From assembly GCA_964529415.1 (NCBI GenBank), contig CAZGWD010000016.1, positions 1 through 64,000 on the forward strand: 64,000 bases of DNA. The letters are read 5' to 3'. Shown here one piece after another: positions 43,952 to 52,904 of the stretch. Position 1 is the first letter of the stretch, and every line of letters begins with the position of its first letter. The stretch comes from CAYMPH01 sp964529415. GTDB taxonomy: Bacteria; Spirochaetota; UBA4802; UBA5550. A program made the translations under genes and the position numbers. A model generated the notes under the pieces. That model was not told where the DNA came from. It saw only the letters and a program-made list of their open reading frames with translations, and made no database searches.

Positions 43952-44103
43952 TTATAGCGGTTAATAAAATGTTTAATACACTGTCATTCCGGTGGTAGAG
44001 ATAGCGGAATACCGGAATCTCATAGTATATATACTGTTTATGGATTCCCGCCTGCGCTGGAATGACAGAAACTGTATTTATTAAAACATAAACTGCTGTT
44101 AGA
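43952..44103. repeat. MITE-like intergenic repeat, copy 2
   Basis: It starts TTATAGCGGTTAA, with TGTCATTCCGG exactly 30 bases from the left end. The core has CCGGAATCTCATAG (44012-44025), the right half reads GGATTCCCGCC...GGAATGACAGAAA, and the right end AACTGCTGTTA is the inverse of the left. It shares all blocks with copy 1 at 28963-29136 but is about 22 bases shorter. It fills the second half of the 315-base gap between carB and tetR; the first half holds the divergent TTGACA boxes. Confidence 0.75.
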
Positions 44104-44137
44104 TACGTTTTATTTTTATAAAAAACAGGACATATAA

Positions 44138-44746
44138 ATGGTAAAAGAAGAGAAAATTATAATTAAAAAAGCTCATATTACTAAAACGCTAATGAAACTC
44201 CTGTCTGAAAGAGTGTATTCCCAGATTTCAGTTGAAGATGTGGCGGAATCTGCAGGCCTTTCCAAAGGCGGACTGCGTCATTATTTTTCAACAAAAGAGG
44301 AACTTTACACAGAGCTTATAGAAAAATTTTTCTCCCAGATCCAGGAAGGCAACGCAGATGTAATTGATGAGATGAATTTTGATATTGCTGACAAAGCATT
44401 CATGTCAACTCTATTCGGAGTGGAAAAATTTCTAATTGATAAAAAGAACATTCGTGTTTTCATGAATATAATTCTTTACGGATTTGAAGATGAAAAGATC
44501 ATGAAAATCATTACAAAATTTCTCAGGACTCATCTTGAAACATACAGTAATATCATCAAGGATCTTGGAAAAAATATTAACGTTTCAAACGAAGATGATG
44601 CTTTGTTCAAGGCAAGAATTTCACAATTGATTCTTTTCTTCTCTGGACTTTTTGAATTTATAGATCCTATTGAAATGAAAACTTCCAAGCTTGTGGAATA
44701 TATTCTGAAGATCATAAAGGATTTTCCTGAACAGGAAAAACGATAA
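44138..44746 (+). CDS. TetR family transcriptional regulator
   Basis: The N-terminal helix-turn-helix is clear: ISVEDVAESAGLSKGGLRHYFSTKEELY matches the TetR DNA-binding domain in full (positions about 27-55, with GLRHYF in the place of GTLYHYF). The C-terminal 140 residues are the helical ligand and dimer domain, which is not diagnostic. The gene stands alone; its targets are not evident. The stop lies one base from the rsfS stop on the other strand. No strong ribosome site is seen before ATG 44138. Confidence 0.9.
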   Translation: MVKEEKIIIKKAHITKTLMKLLSERVYSQISVEDVAESAGLSKGGLRHYFSTKEELYTELIEKFFSQIQEGNADVIDEMNFDIADKAFMSTLFGVEKFLIDKKNIRVFMNIILYGFEDEKIMKIITKFLRTHLETYSNIIKDLGKNINVSNEDDALFKARISQLILFFSGLFEFIDPIEMKTSKLVEYILKIIKDFPEQEKR

Positions 44747-44747
44747 A

Positions 44748-45119
44748 TCAGTCCTTGTATAGAACCTGCGCATCTGACCATAATCTTTCAAGCTGATAAT
44801 AATCCCTGACCTCAGACGTAAATATATGAATAACCAGATCATTGTAATCCATTACGATCCACGGTGAATCATTATCCGGTTTGTTTAGAAGATTTATTTC
44901 TGATTCAGAAAAAAATTTCTTCAATTCCTTGTATATGGCTTTATTGTGAATTATAGAATTTCCTGTAGTGATAATAAAATAATTGAAGTAATTATTTACG
45001 GCCTTCATATCGAGCAGAATTGTATTTTCAGCTTTTTTTTCTTCAAGCAGTTTTATGCATTCAACGGCTTTATCATACAGAACATCGCCTTTTTTATTTG
45101 AAATTTTCCCCTGTTTCAT
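44748..45119 (-). CDS. rsfS: Ribosome silencing factor RsfS (Iojap family)
   Basis: Binds ribosomal protein L14 and prevents subunit joining when nutrients are scarce. Typical motifs are ILLDMKAVNNYFNYFIITTGNS and the C-terminal PWIVMDYNDLVIHIFTSEVRDYYQLERLW. The length of 123 is normal. It follows the LytR-like gene with a four-base overlap, in the arrangement proA-nadD-LytR-like-rsfS that is also known from Leptospira. Confidence 0.94.
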   Translation of the reverse strand: MKQGKISNKKGDVLYDKAVECIKLLEEKKAENTILLDMKAVNNYFNYFIITTGNSIIHNKAIYKELKKFFSESEINLLNKPDNDSPWIVMDYNDLVIHIFTSEVRDYYQLERLWSDAQVLYKD

Positions 45120-46216
45120 TTAACCATATCCTCACCGATTACTATGAGTATATTGTTCATCTGGGTGCTGTCTATAACATAATGAATATTTGTTATGCCG
45201 CTGATTTCAGAAACTTTTTTCAATGAAGCGAATTCGCCCTTTCTGCAGATTATTACAGACTTGTCATTTCTCAAATACGGTGATGTTCCGAATTCAACTA
45301 CATTCAAACCGTCCCTGTTAAGAATATTTCTCATTTTACGCGCTAAACCCGGAGAACTGGTTCCATTTAAAACTTTTATCTTCATGGATGCGTCATTGTT
45401 TTTATTCATGATAAATGGCGTGAGGAAATCCGATTCATATATTTTACAGCTGATCTCATCTATAATAAAATATTCCTGCTGGAAATCTCCAGGCACGACT
45501 ATTGAATATATATTTCCTTCTTTAAAAAATATTTCACTTAGGCTTAAAATTTCCTGCGGCATCAGATTGGTTTTAATATTTTTAAAAAGTTCAATTATGA
45601 AAGGAAGGTTTTTATATTTTTTAAAAATTTCCTTGTTATAATAAACAGTGGAGATAAGGTCAAGTATCCTGTCGAATTTTACGAATACCGAATTATCAAC
45701 AGCAGAATTTATATATTTAATTATTCCGTTTCCATCGAGATACTTAACACCGAAATCCTGATTATTCTTTCCGAATTGATCGAACATGAAAATATCAAGG
45801 CCTTCAAGAAGATTAACCGCCCGCTGAACATCGCTGCCGTATAGCTGCACATAAAACTGAATATTCAGCTTTAAATCTTTTTCTATTGACTCCCTGATTT
45901 TATCAAAATCACCGATTCCGGCATCTTTAATCTGAACCGGTTTATTCATTATGGAATTGGATTTTATTTTTAAAGATGGAGGAATAAAGGTTACTCCGAT
46001 ATTTCCATTATCAGGATTTATGCTTAAAATTGAAAAAAACTTGAAATGCCTGCTTCCGGTTGAGTTGCTGCCGGCTATTAGAATATTGATCATTTTTTTC
46101 TGAGCAATCAGGCGTTCTACAGCATTTCTATTGCTGATTCTATATAGAGTGAAAATAGTAAATAAAATAATCAGTATTACTGAAATACCGGATATAATAA
46201 TAATTTTTTTCTTCAA
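45116..46216 (-). CDS. LytR-C domain membrane protein (LCP-like)
   Basis: Single N-terminal membrane helix (KKIIIISGISVILIILFTIF), then an extracytoplasmic region of about 340 residues. The first part (about 40-250) resembles a very divergent LytR-CpsA-Psr domain (INILIAGSN, ISVNPDNG-like LSINPDNGNIG). Catalytic Arg and Asp residues of true LCP transferases are not clear. The C-terminal part (about 277-360, starting MKIKVLNGTSSPGLARKM) is a LytR_C domain. Genes of this type between nadD and rsfS are usual in spirochaetes. A role in attaching polymers to the cell wall is possible but unproven. Confidence 0.8.
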   Translation of the reverse strand: MKKKIIIISGISVILIILFTIFTLYRISNRNAVERLIAQKKMINILIAGSNSTGSRHFKFFSILSINPDNGNIGVTFIPPSLKIKSNSIMNKPVQIKDAGIGDFDKIRESIEKDLKLNIQFYVQLYGSDVQRAVNLLEGLDIFMFDQFGKNNQDFGVKYLDGNGIIKYINSAVDNSVFVKFDRILDLISTVYYNKEIFKKYKNLPFIIELFKNIKTNLMPQEILSLSEIFFKEGNIYSIVVPGDFQQEYFIIDEISCKIYESDFLTPFIMNKNNDASMKIKVLNGTSSPGLARKMRNILNRDGLNVVEFGTSPYLRNDKSVIICRKGEFASLKKVSEISGITNIHYVIDSTQMNNILIVIGEDMVK

Positions 46217-46794
46217 TTTGAATACAACCTCATATTTTTTATAAAATCAGAAACTTCGGGAACAAGCAGCAAATCTGCTGATTTTCCGTCTGAGATTCTG
46301 TTTCTTATCATAGTTGAGCTTATTTCCACGATCGGGTTTTCAGCAAAAAAAATTCCCTTCGCATAATTATACAGATTTTTATCCGGACTTTTACCGTTTC
46401 TTCTCATTACAATAATATTATTTTCAGAAATAAGCTCAAAACTGTTTTTCCAGTCAATCATATCGTAATAGGAATCAGCACCGACAATCAGAAAGAATTC
46501 CCTGTCCGGAAACTCCTTTTTCATTTCATTCAGAGTAACTATTGTAAATGACGGCCCGGTTCTGTCAATTTCAATCCGGGAAATTTTAAATCCAGGCATA
46601 TCTTTTACTGCAAGCTCAAGCATCTTTATTCTGATATCAGCGGAAATTTCAAAATCAAGCTGCTTGTGAACCGGATATTTATCCGGAATAAAAATTATTT
46701 CATCGAGTTTAAATTCATCTTTAATAAATGCTGCTGCAATTAAATGCCCTAAATGAACAGGATTAAAGGTACCTCCGAAAATTCCGCTTTTCAA
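46213..46794 (-). CDS. nadD: Nicotinate-nucleotide adenylyltransferase
   Basis: Converts nicotinate mononucleotide and ATP to deamido-NAD. The nucleotidyltransferase signature GIFGGTFNPVHLGHL contains the HxGH motif, and ISSTMIRNRI is the second conserved motif. The longest frame would start 137 bases inside proA. I chose TTG at 46794, which gives MKSGIFGGTF, the family's usual N-terminus, and starts directly after the proA stop with GAGG upstream. An ATG at 46815 is the alternative. The length of 193 is then normal. Confidence 0.93.
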   Translation of the reverse strand: MKSGIFGGTFNPVHLGHLIAAAFIKDEFKLDEIIFIPDKYPVHKQLDFEISADIRIKMLELAVKDMPGFKISRIEIDRTGPSFTIVTLNEMKKEFPDREFFLIVGADSYYDMIDWKNSFELISENNIIVMRRNGKSPDKNLYNYAKGIFFAENPIVEISSTMIRNRISDGKSADLLLVPEVSDFIKNMRLYSN

Positions 46795-46795
46795 T

Positions 46796-48049
46796 TTACT
46801 TTCTAACCTCGCCATTTCCGTAAACAACATACTTAAGCGTTGTAAGCCCCTTGAGTCCCATGGCACCCCTTGCGTGAAGCTTCTGGGTTGAAATTCCCAC
46901 TTCAGCTCCAAGACCGAATTCCCCGCCGTCATGAAAACGGGTTGATGAATTTACAAAAACTGCAGCAGAATCCACCTCTTTCAGAAAACGTTCTGCATTG
47001 AAATAATTTTCAGTTACAATAGTTTCAGAGTGATCAGATGAATATTTTACAATATGCGCAAGAGCTTCATCTATAGAAGAAACAATTTTAACAGATAAAA
47101 TCAGATCAAGATATTCAGTGTCCCAGTCAGCTTCAGAAGCTTTTTTCACTTTATTATTCATTAAAGTGCAGGTTCTTTCACACCCCCTGAGTTCCACTTT
47201 TTTATCCAGAAGATCTTTCAGCAGGCTTTTGATATCAGAAAATTCTTCGTGAATGAGAAGAGTTTCCATGGAATTGCACGCGCTCGGCTTCTGAATCTTG
47301 GCATTAATGCAGATATCGGACGCCATTTTTTTATCTGCTGTTTCATCAACAAATGTGTGACACACGCCCTTGTCGTGCTTGATTACAGGAATTGATGACA
47401 TTTCGCACACCATTTTAATGAGAGATTCTCCTCCGCGCGGAATTACTATATCAATGTAACGGTCCATTTTCAGAAGTTCCTGAACCAGTTCGCGTTCTGT
47501 TTTTTCGATTAGAGTCACGATCCCGTCAGGATATCCGGCATCGCTAATAGCTTTTTTAATGATATTGTATAATGCAATATTTGAATGAATAGATTCCTTA
47601 CCACCCCTTAGAATTGAGGCATTTCCGGACTTGATGCACAGGGCTGCAATATCGGTTGTGACATTCGGCCGTGATTCAAAAATTACAGCAACAACACCGA
47701 GAGGTATCCTCATCTGACCCACGCGGATCCCGGACGGACGCTGCACAAGATTTTCCACATTTCCTATAGGATCATCGAAAGATGCAATTTCGTCAATGGA
47801 AACAGCCATAGCTTCGATCCTGGCCTGATTAAGCATGAGTCTGTCAATGATTGCAGCTGATAATCTCACTTCATCCGCGCACTGAAGATCCTTTCTGTTT
47901 TCATCAATAATATATTTTGTTTCAGCTCTGATTGCTTTTGCAATATTTTTCAACAGCATGTTTTTTTCATTTGTTGATAAACGAGCGCAGAAACGCGAGG
48001 ATTCCTTTGCCTTTTCGCATATATTTAAAATGTAGTTTTTATCTGTCAT
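46796..48049 (-). CDS. proA: Gamma-glutamyl phosphate reductase
   Basis: Second enzyme of proline synthesis; reduces gamma-glutamyl phosphate with NADPH. Family features are FESRPNVTTDIAALCIKSGN, VIPRGGESLI, KHDKGVCHTFVD with IQKPSACNSMETLL (catalytic Cys), and the C-terminal FGLGAEVGISTQKLHARGAMG. The length (417) is standard. proB is not adjacent, unlike in many genomes; upstream on the same strand is a small membrane protein of unknown function. Confidence 0.96.
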   Translation of the reverse strand: MTDKNYILNICEKAKESSRFCARLSTNEKNMLLKNIAKAIRAETKYIIDENRKDLQCADEVRLSAAIIDRLMLNQARIEAMAVSIDEIASFDDPIGNVENLVQRPSGIRVGQMRIPLGVVAVIFESRPNVTTDIAALCIKSGNASILRGGKESIHSNIALYNIIKKAISDAGYPDGIVTLIEKTERELVQELLKMDRYIDIVIPRGGESLIKMVCEMSSIPVIKHDKGVCHTFVDETADKKMASDICINAKIQKPSACNSMETLLIHEEFSDIKSLLKDLLDKKVELRGCERTCTLMNNKVKKASEADWDTEYLDLILSVKIVSSIDEALAHIVKYSSDHSETIVTENYFNAERFLKEVDSAAVFVNSSTRFHDGGEFGLGAEVGISTQKLHARGAMGLKGLTTLKYVVYGNGEVRK

Positions 48050-48074
48050 TGTATTCTCCTATTATAAAAATTTT

Positions 48075-48629
48075 TCACTGATAACTCAAAGTCCCGTCTA
48101 TTTCAATTTGTTTAATATCATGCTTCTCCGCAAACACTTTCAGGCTGAATTTGTTTTTATATAGAGTTCTTACTATTTCAGTTCTTACCGGCAATTCGGA
48201 TCTATTATAAATACTGCCGAATATATCATACATTTTTTTCTTTTTATCCGTACAGCTTATTGCTTTAACAAGAACCAGTTTTGCTGCAGGAAGCGTTTCA
48301 TCCAGGAATCGCTCATGAAGAAAATCAAGATCTATTATATTAGCATCAATCAGTGCATAGTACCCGGAAATCCGTTCAAGGGGATTTTCACTGTTTACCA
48401 TGCGGTATATTTTAAAAATTTCACCTGCAGGCGTGCCTATCAAAAGCGGATAGCGGCTTTCACCTGTAATCAGGCTCGAAATCATGCCTTTGCCGGAACA
48501 TGAGCCAATCATATAACCTGTTGTAAAAATCAGAACCGGCACAAGAATTATCAAAGAGTATTTTCTGATATCATCATTTTTCTTGACAAATATCAGTGCC
48601 TCTTTGAATTTATTTATTAGATATTTCAT
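48075..48629 (-). CDS. Single-span membrane protein of unknown function
   Basis: A hydrophobic segment at about residues 25-45 (YSLIILVPVLIFTTGYMIG) follows a basic N-terminal 22 residues, so the protein is probably anchored in the inner membrane with the rest outside or in the periplasm. The remaining 135 residues are helical, with a repeat-like pattern reminiscent of HEAT repeats (for example RISGYYALIDANI, AAKLVLVKAI, RTEIVRTLYKN). No known family. It is encoded 25 bases before proA and is probably part of that transcript. Confidence 0.7.
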   Translation of the reverse strand: MKYLINKFKEALIFVKKNDDIRKYSLIILVPVLIFTTGYMIGSCSGKGMISSLITGESRYPLLIGTPAGEIFKIYRMVNSENPLERISGYYALIDANIIDLDFLHERFLDETLPAAKLVLVKAISCTDKKKKMYDIFGSIYNRSELPVRTEIVRTLYKNKFSLKVFAEKHDIKQIEIDGTLSYQ

Positions 48630-48728
48630 TTGTTAATGTTCACACTATTATTAAAAAGCATTTTCTGATATGAAAAATAATACTTGAAATTACTGCCAAT
48701 TATTTCAAGTATAAAAAATGAGGAAAAT

Positions 48729-50159
48729 ATGAATTACGAGCCGGTTATAGGCCTTGAAGTACACGTTCAGCTGAATACTGCTACAAAAATATTCTGTTCC
48801 TGCTCTACAAAATTCGGAGCAGAACCCAATACGCAAGTTTGTCCTGTATGCCTCGGACTGCCTGGTGTTCTGCCAGTTTTGAATGAAGAAGCTCTTAAAA
48901 AAGCAATTTTAGCAGGTCTTGCACTTAACTGCACAATACCGGAAAACAGCAAATTCGACAGGAAAAACTATTTCTATCCGGATCTTCCGAAAGCATACCA
49001 GATTTCACAATATGACAGGCCTGTTTGCGGAAAAGGCTACATTGAAATTGTTGATGAAGGCGTTGTTAAAAAAATCGGCATAACAAGGCTTCATCTTGAA
49101 GAGGATGCAGGCAAATCAATACATTCCGAAGATTCCTCAAAGAATGTTTCCTATGTGGATTTAAACAGAACCGGAGTCCCGCTTGCAGAAATTGTTTCCG
49201 AACCTGACATGCGCTCAGGAAACGAAGCATACGAATATCTGCAGAAAATCAAATCTCTTATGAAATATATAGATGTTTCTGATGTTAATATGGAAGAAGG
49301 CAGTCTCAGGTGCGATGTTAATATTTCCCTGAGAAAAAGCTCTGCAGATAAATTCGGCGAAAAAGTTGAAATTAAAAATCTGAATTCCTTCAAGGCTGTC
49401 AGGGCGTCTATCAACTATGAAATGAAACGTCAGGCATCAATGCTTGATGATAATGAAAAGATTGTCCAGGAAACGCGTCTTTGGGATTCAGACAAAAATG
49501 AAACCTATTCTATGAGATCAAAGGAGGACGCTCACGATTACAGATATTTTCCTGATCCTGATCTTCCTCCGGTTAAAATAACTCCTGAATATATAGAAAA
49601 AATCAGAAAAACCATGCCTGAGCTTCCGGACGCAAGAAGAGTGAGGCTTGTAAAAGAATTCGGCCTTCCGGATTTTGATTCGTCTGTGCTGACATCCTCA
49701 AGAAAACTGGCTGATTATTTTGAAACAGTAGTAAAACTCGGATCAAATCCGAAAAAAGCATCCAACTGGATCATGAGCGAGCTGCTTGCAAAAATTGATG
49801 ATGTTGATAATATTGATAAATTTATAATTAAACCTGAAATGCTCGCATCACTTATCAAATTAATTGACAATAATACAATAAGCGGAAAAATAGCAAAAAC
49901 TGTTTTTGATGAAATGATTTCATCCGGAAAAAATCCCGAAGTCATAGTCAAGGAAAAGGGCCTGGAGCAGGTAACAGATACAGGTGCAATCGAAACAGTA
50001 ATAAACAAGGTTCTTGAAGCAAACCAGAAATCAGTTGAAGACTATAAAAGCGGAAAAGAAAATGCTTTGAAATTTCTCATAGGGCAGATAATGAAAGAAT
50101 CAAAGGGAAAAGCCAATCCCCAGATTGTAAACGACATGCTGCTTGCAAAAATAAAATAA
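48729..50159 (+). CDS. gatB: Aspartyl/glutamyl-tRNA amidotransferase subunit B
   Basis: GatB phosphorylates Glu-tRNA(Gln) or Asp-tRNA(Asn) so that it can be amidated with ammonia from GatA. The N-terminal EPVIGLEVHVQLNTATKIFCSC and the cysteine pairs CSCS and CPVCLGLPG are family signatures, as is YFPDPDLPP. The C-terminal YqeY-like domain is present. ATG 48729 follows GAGGAAAAT and gives the usual N-terminus; an upstream in-frame ATG (48684) adds 15 non-conserved residues. gatA and gatC are elsewhere. It is followed by purC after 11 bases. Confidence 0.96.
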   Translation: MNYEPVIGLEVHVQLNTATKIFCSCSTKFGAEPNTQVCPVCLGLPGVLPVLNEEALKKAILAGLALNCTIPENSKFDRKNYFYPDLPKAYQISQYDRPVCGKGYIEIVDEGVVKKIGITRLHLEEDAGKSIHSEDSSKNVSYVDLNRTGVPLAEIVSEPDMRSGNEAYEYLQKIKSLMKYIDVSDVNMEEGSLRCDVNISLRKSSADKFGEKVEIKNLNSFKAVRASINYEMKRQASMLDDNEKIVQETRLWDSDKNETYSMRSKEDAHDYRYFPDPDLPPVKITPEYIEKIRKTMPELPDARRVRLVKEFGLPDFDSSVLTSSRKLADYFETVVKLGSNPKKASNWIMSELLAKIDDVDNIDKFIIKPEMLASLIKLIDNNTISGKIAKTVFDEMISSGKNPEVIVKEKGLEQVTDTGAIETVINKVLEANQKSVEDYKSGKENALKFLIGQIMKESKGKANPQIVNDMLLAKIK

Positions 50160-50170
50160 TCGAGGCTGCC

Positions 50171-51055
50171 ATGAAAGCTGTAACTGATATAAAAATTCCA
50201 GGCGCAAAAAAAATCTATACCGGAAAAGTAAGGGATCTTTACAAGGTAGATTCCGAAAATATGCTTATAGTCTCATCCGACAGGGTCTCAGCTTTTGATC
50301 ATGTATTTCCTGAAGGCATTCCTGGAAAAGGCATAATTTTAAACGGAATATCAAACCTCTGGTTTAAAAATATCAAGTCCATAAAAAATCATATAGTTGA
50401 GTCAAATTTCAACAACTTTCCCAAGCCCTTTTGTGATTTCCCTGAACTTTTAAAAGACCGTTCAGTTATAGTAAAGAAAACCAAGCGAATAGATTTTGAA
50501 TGCGTTGCAAGGGGTTATATTATCGGAAGCGGTTGGAAAGATTATCAGGAAACAGGAACAGTTTGCGGAATCAAGCTTCCAGCTGGTCTTAAAATGGCAG
50601 AAAAACTTGCGGATCCATTATTCACTCCTGCAACAAAAGAAGACAGCGGTCACGACATGAATGTGCCTGTTGAGATTTTACGTAAAAAACTCGGCAATGA
50701 AACAGCCGAGCATATTGGAGAAATTACTCTGAGAATATATGAGTACGCAAGAGACATTCTTGATAAAGCAGGAATTATTCTTGCAGATACAAAATTTGAA
50801 TTCGGCATTGCAGATAATGAAATTATTCTTATAGATGAAGTTCTGACTCCGGACAGTTCAAGATTCTGGGATAAAGAACTTTATAAGCCCGGACAATCGC
50901 CAACGAGTTTTGACAAACAGTTTATACGAGATTATCTCGACACTACAACCTGGGATAAGAATTCTCCGCCTCCTCCATTACCGGAAGAAATTGTCACAAA
51001 AACACTCAGCAAGTATCAGGAAATTTACAGACGCCTTGAAACAGTATTAAAATAG
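50171..51055 (+). CDS. purC: Phosphoribosylaminoimidazole-succinocarboxamide synthase
   Basis: SAICAR synthetase of purine biosynthesis, joining CAIR and aspartate with ATP. Motifs are KIYTGKVRDLYKV, SDRVSAFDHVFPEGIPGKG, ECVARGYIIGSGWKDY and ILIDEVLTPDSSRFWD. The length of 294 corresponds to the longer bacterial/eukaryote-like form. It is eleven bases after gatB, with GAGGC as a moderate ribosome site. Confidence 0.96.
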   Translation: MKAVTDIKIPGAKKIYTGKVRDLYKVDSENMLIVSSDRVSAFDHVFPEGIPGKGIILNGISNLWFKNIKSIKNHIVESNFNNFPKPFCDFPELLKDRSVIVKKTKRIDFECVARGYIIGSGWKDYQETGTVCGIKLPAGLKMAEKLADPLFTPATKEDSGHDMNVPVEILRKKLGNETAEHIGEITLRIYEYARDILDKAGIILADTKFEFGIADNEIILIDEVLTPDSSRFWDKELYKPGQSPTSFDKQFIRDYLDTTTWDKNSPPPPLPEEIVTKTLSKYQEIYRRLETVLK

Positions 51056-51122
51056 CTTTAAGTTTTGCCCTGTTTTTCCCGATAATAAATAAAACCTCAA
51101 TTTTTCAAACCTGGAGATAGAT

Positions 51123-51557
51123 ATGTCGTTACCTGAAAAAAATCCATACGATCAGTACAGACAGACAAAAGTTAATACAGCAAATCAGGGCAAGCTTATA
51201 GTAATGCTTTATGACGGTGCTATAAAATTCCTGAATATTGCCCTTGAAAACATGGATCCCAAAACTTATGATATAGTAAATAATAATATTATCAAAGCAC
51301 AGGATATTGTAACCGAACTTCTTCTTTCCTTAAATACACAGGAAGGCGGTGAAATTTCCAGAAATCTTTTTAATCTTTATGTATATTTTAAAAAAAGACT
51401 GATTGAAGCAAATATTAAAAAAGACAAAGAAATAATTGAACATACAATTAAACTTCTTAAAGAGTTAAGAGATGCCTGGGATAAAATTTCATCTACTGAG
51501 ACAAAAAATGATAAAGTTAATCCAACGTCAAAAGGCAGTTACAGTTTTGAGGGATGA
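51123..51557 (+). CDS. fliS: Flagellar export chaperone FliS
   Basis: Helical chaperone that keeps flagellin from polymerising in the cytoplasm. The typical N-terminal NPYDQYRQTKVNTANQGKLIVMLYDGAIKF is recognisable, followed by the four-helix layout and EGGEISRNLFNLYVYFKKRLIEAN. The length of 144 is usual. GGAGAT precedes the ATG. No flagellin or fliD gene lies in this window. The downstream frame overlaps its 3' end, suggesting translational coupling. Confidence 0.93.
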   Translation: MSLPEKNPYDQYRQTKVNTANQGKLIVMLYDGAIKFLNIALENMDPKTYDIVNNNIIKAQDIVTELLLSLNTQEGGEISRNLFNLYVYFKKRLIEANIKKDKEIIEHTIKLLKELRDAWDKISSTETKNDKVNPTSKGSYSFEG

Positions 51558-51993
51558 CCTCATTGAATATTATAAAAAACTCAAAGAACAGTTAAAAATA
51601 AAATATTCACTTATTGACAGCCTTTATGCCGGAGAATTTGAAAAAATAAATCTTATAAAAACCGGAGCATTCCAGGAAGCGGAGGATGTTTTCACTGATG
51701 ACGCTGAAATTCTTTCAAAAATTTATTCTGCAGATTTTGAAATAACATCAATAATAGACGATATCTGCAGAACAAGAGGAATAGATAAAATAAAATTTTT
51801 AAAGCTTTTTAAAACTGAATCCCACCCCGTTATAACTGAAGCTTACGAAATTGAAAAAAACATCTCAAACAAACTCGGAAAACTTCTTAATGAAAAAGAT
51901 AATTTTATTCTGAACCTCGGCAAGGAAATGAATGATGTAAAACAAACCATTAAAACGCTGTCGGATATATCAAGAATAAAGAAAAATATCTGA
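51508..51993 (+). CDS. Probable FlgN-like flagellar protein
   Basis: A helical protein of about 160 residues with repeated coiled-coil-like segments (YYKKLKEQLKIKYSLIDSL, EIEKNISNKLGKLLNEKDNF). Size, helical nature and position directly after fliS fit a FlgN-type export chaperone for hook-associated proteins, but sequence similarity is not strong enough to be sure. The start is uncertain: ATG 51508 lies inside fliS; the in-frame TTG at 51547 overlaps the fliS stop by 11 bases and would give a shorter protein. The 3' end is one base from the convergent gene at 51995. Confidence 0.6.
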   Translation: MIKLIQRQKAVTVLRDDLIEYYKKLKEQLKIKYSLIDSLYAGEFEKINLIKTGAFQEAEDVFTDDAEILSKIYSADFEITSIIDDICRTRGIDKIKFLKLFKTESHPVITEAYEIEKNISNKLGKLLNEKDNFILNLGKEMNDVKQTIKTLSDISRIKKNI

Positions 51994-51994
51994 A

Positions 51995-52900
51995 TTAAAT
52001 GTCTACCATGCTTTTCTTCTTTAAAATCTCTTCTCTTTTTATCTGCATTTCTTTAAATTCGAATTTGTATTTTTTTAATCTATAATATTTGTTAAACTCT
52101 GTCCTGTAATGCTTTGATTCAAAATATCCCCTCATTCTTGCTGACACGGGAAATATCTGCTCTGACGGATCATAAACCTGCGGAGCATTTTTATATTTAT
52201 CTATTATTGTCCCGGTTATCATACCCCAGGAAATATCAGATAAACTGTAATCTCTCAGATCGCGTAAAATAGACCTGAATATTGCTTCATGTACAGGATC
52301 AAAAAACTGAAAATTTTTTGAATACATGACTGCTCCGTGCATGTGATCCGGAATATCCAGAAAACCGTCCCGTATTACTTCATGAGCGACAATTTTCATC
52401 ATATCAAAACAGAATTTTAATATTCCAAGCCCGGGCTTCTTCTGGCCGGGCAGCTGTGGTTTACCATCTGTAAATAGTTCATTCTTTGGATTCTGGGCTG
52501 AAAGCCATTCAATAACAATCATGTCATAGGGAATAATTGTCATATTATCTTTAAAAAATTTTTTATCAGGTATAAATTTCGTTTCAGATAATCTTAAATC
52601 AAAAAGAATATTATTCGGCTTTTTATCGCCTGTATAAAGCTTTAAATACTGAACCCTGGCATCATCCACATCAATTACAAGTGAAAAGTCATGAAAGCCG
52701 AGACCTTCAAGATGAGGGAGAATTCCGACTTCTTCAAAAATTTCCATTAGATCTGATACAGTAAATCTGTTTAAAAATATTTTTCCTGAAGTTGAAGAAT
52801 TTCTCTGCGAGAAAGCTCCGTCAAGGTCAAACGAAATTTCCTTGCCGATTTTAACAGGCTCAAAATATTTAAAAAATCTGTCCTTAAAAACAAATTTCAT
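51995..52900 (-). CDS. Conserved-looking protein of unknown function (1)
   Basis: I do not recognise a family with certainty. The 301-residue cytoplasmic protein has no signal or membrane helix. A mid-region with GQKKPGLGILKFCFDMM, FLDIPDHMHGAVMYSKNFQFFDP and RSILRDLRDYSLS looks like the conserved core of a family, possibly acetyltransferase-like, but catalytic residues are not identified. The tail is lysine-rich and helical. It lies four bases after the neighbouring unknown gene (52905-53759), so both are likely translated together. Confidence 0.7.
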   Translation of the reverse strand: MKFVFKDRFFKYFEPVKIGKEISFDLDGAFSQRNSSTSGKIFLNRFTVSDLMEIFEEVGILPHLEGLGFHDFSLVIDVDDARVQYLKLYTGDKKPNNILFDLRLSETKFIPDKKFFKDNMTIIPYDMIVIEWLSAQNPKNELFTDGKPQLPGQKKPGLGILKFCFDMMKIVAHEVIRDGFLDIPDHMHGAVMYSKNFQFFDPVHEAIFRSILRDLRDYSLSDISWGMITGTIIDKYKNAPQVYDPSEQIFPVSARMRGYFESKHYRTEFNKYYRLKKYKFEFKEMQIKREEILKKKSMVDI

Positions 52901-52904
52901 TCAA

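Noticed and set aside
45195..45641. 148-codon plus-strand frame opposite the LytR-C gene
   Set aside because: Shadow frame; start overlaps the well-supported gene and product has no recognisable feature.
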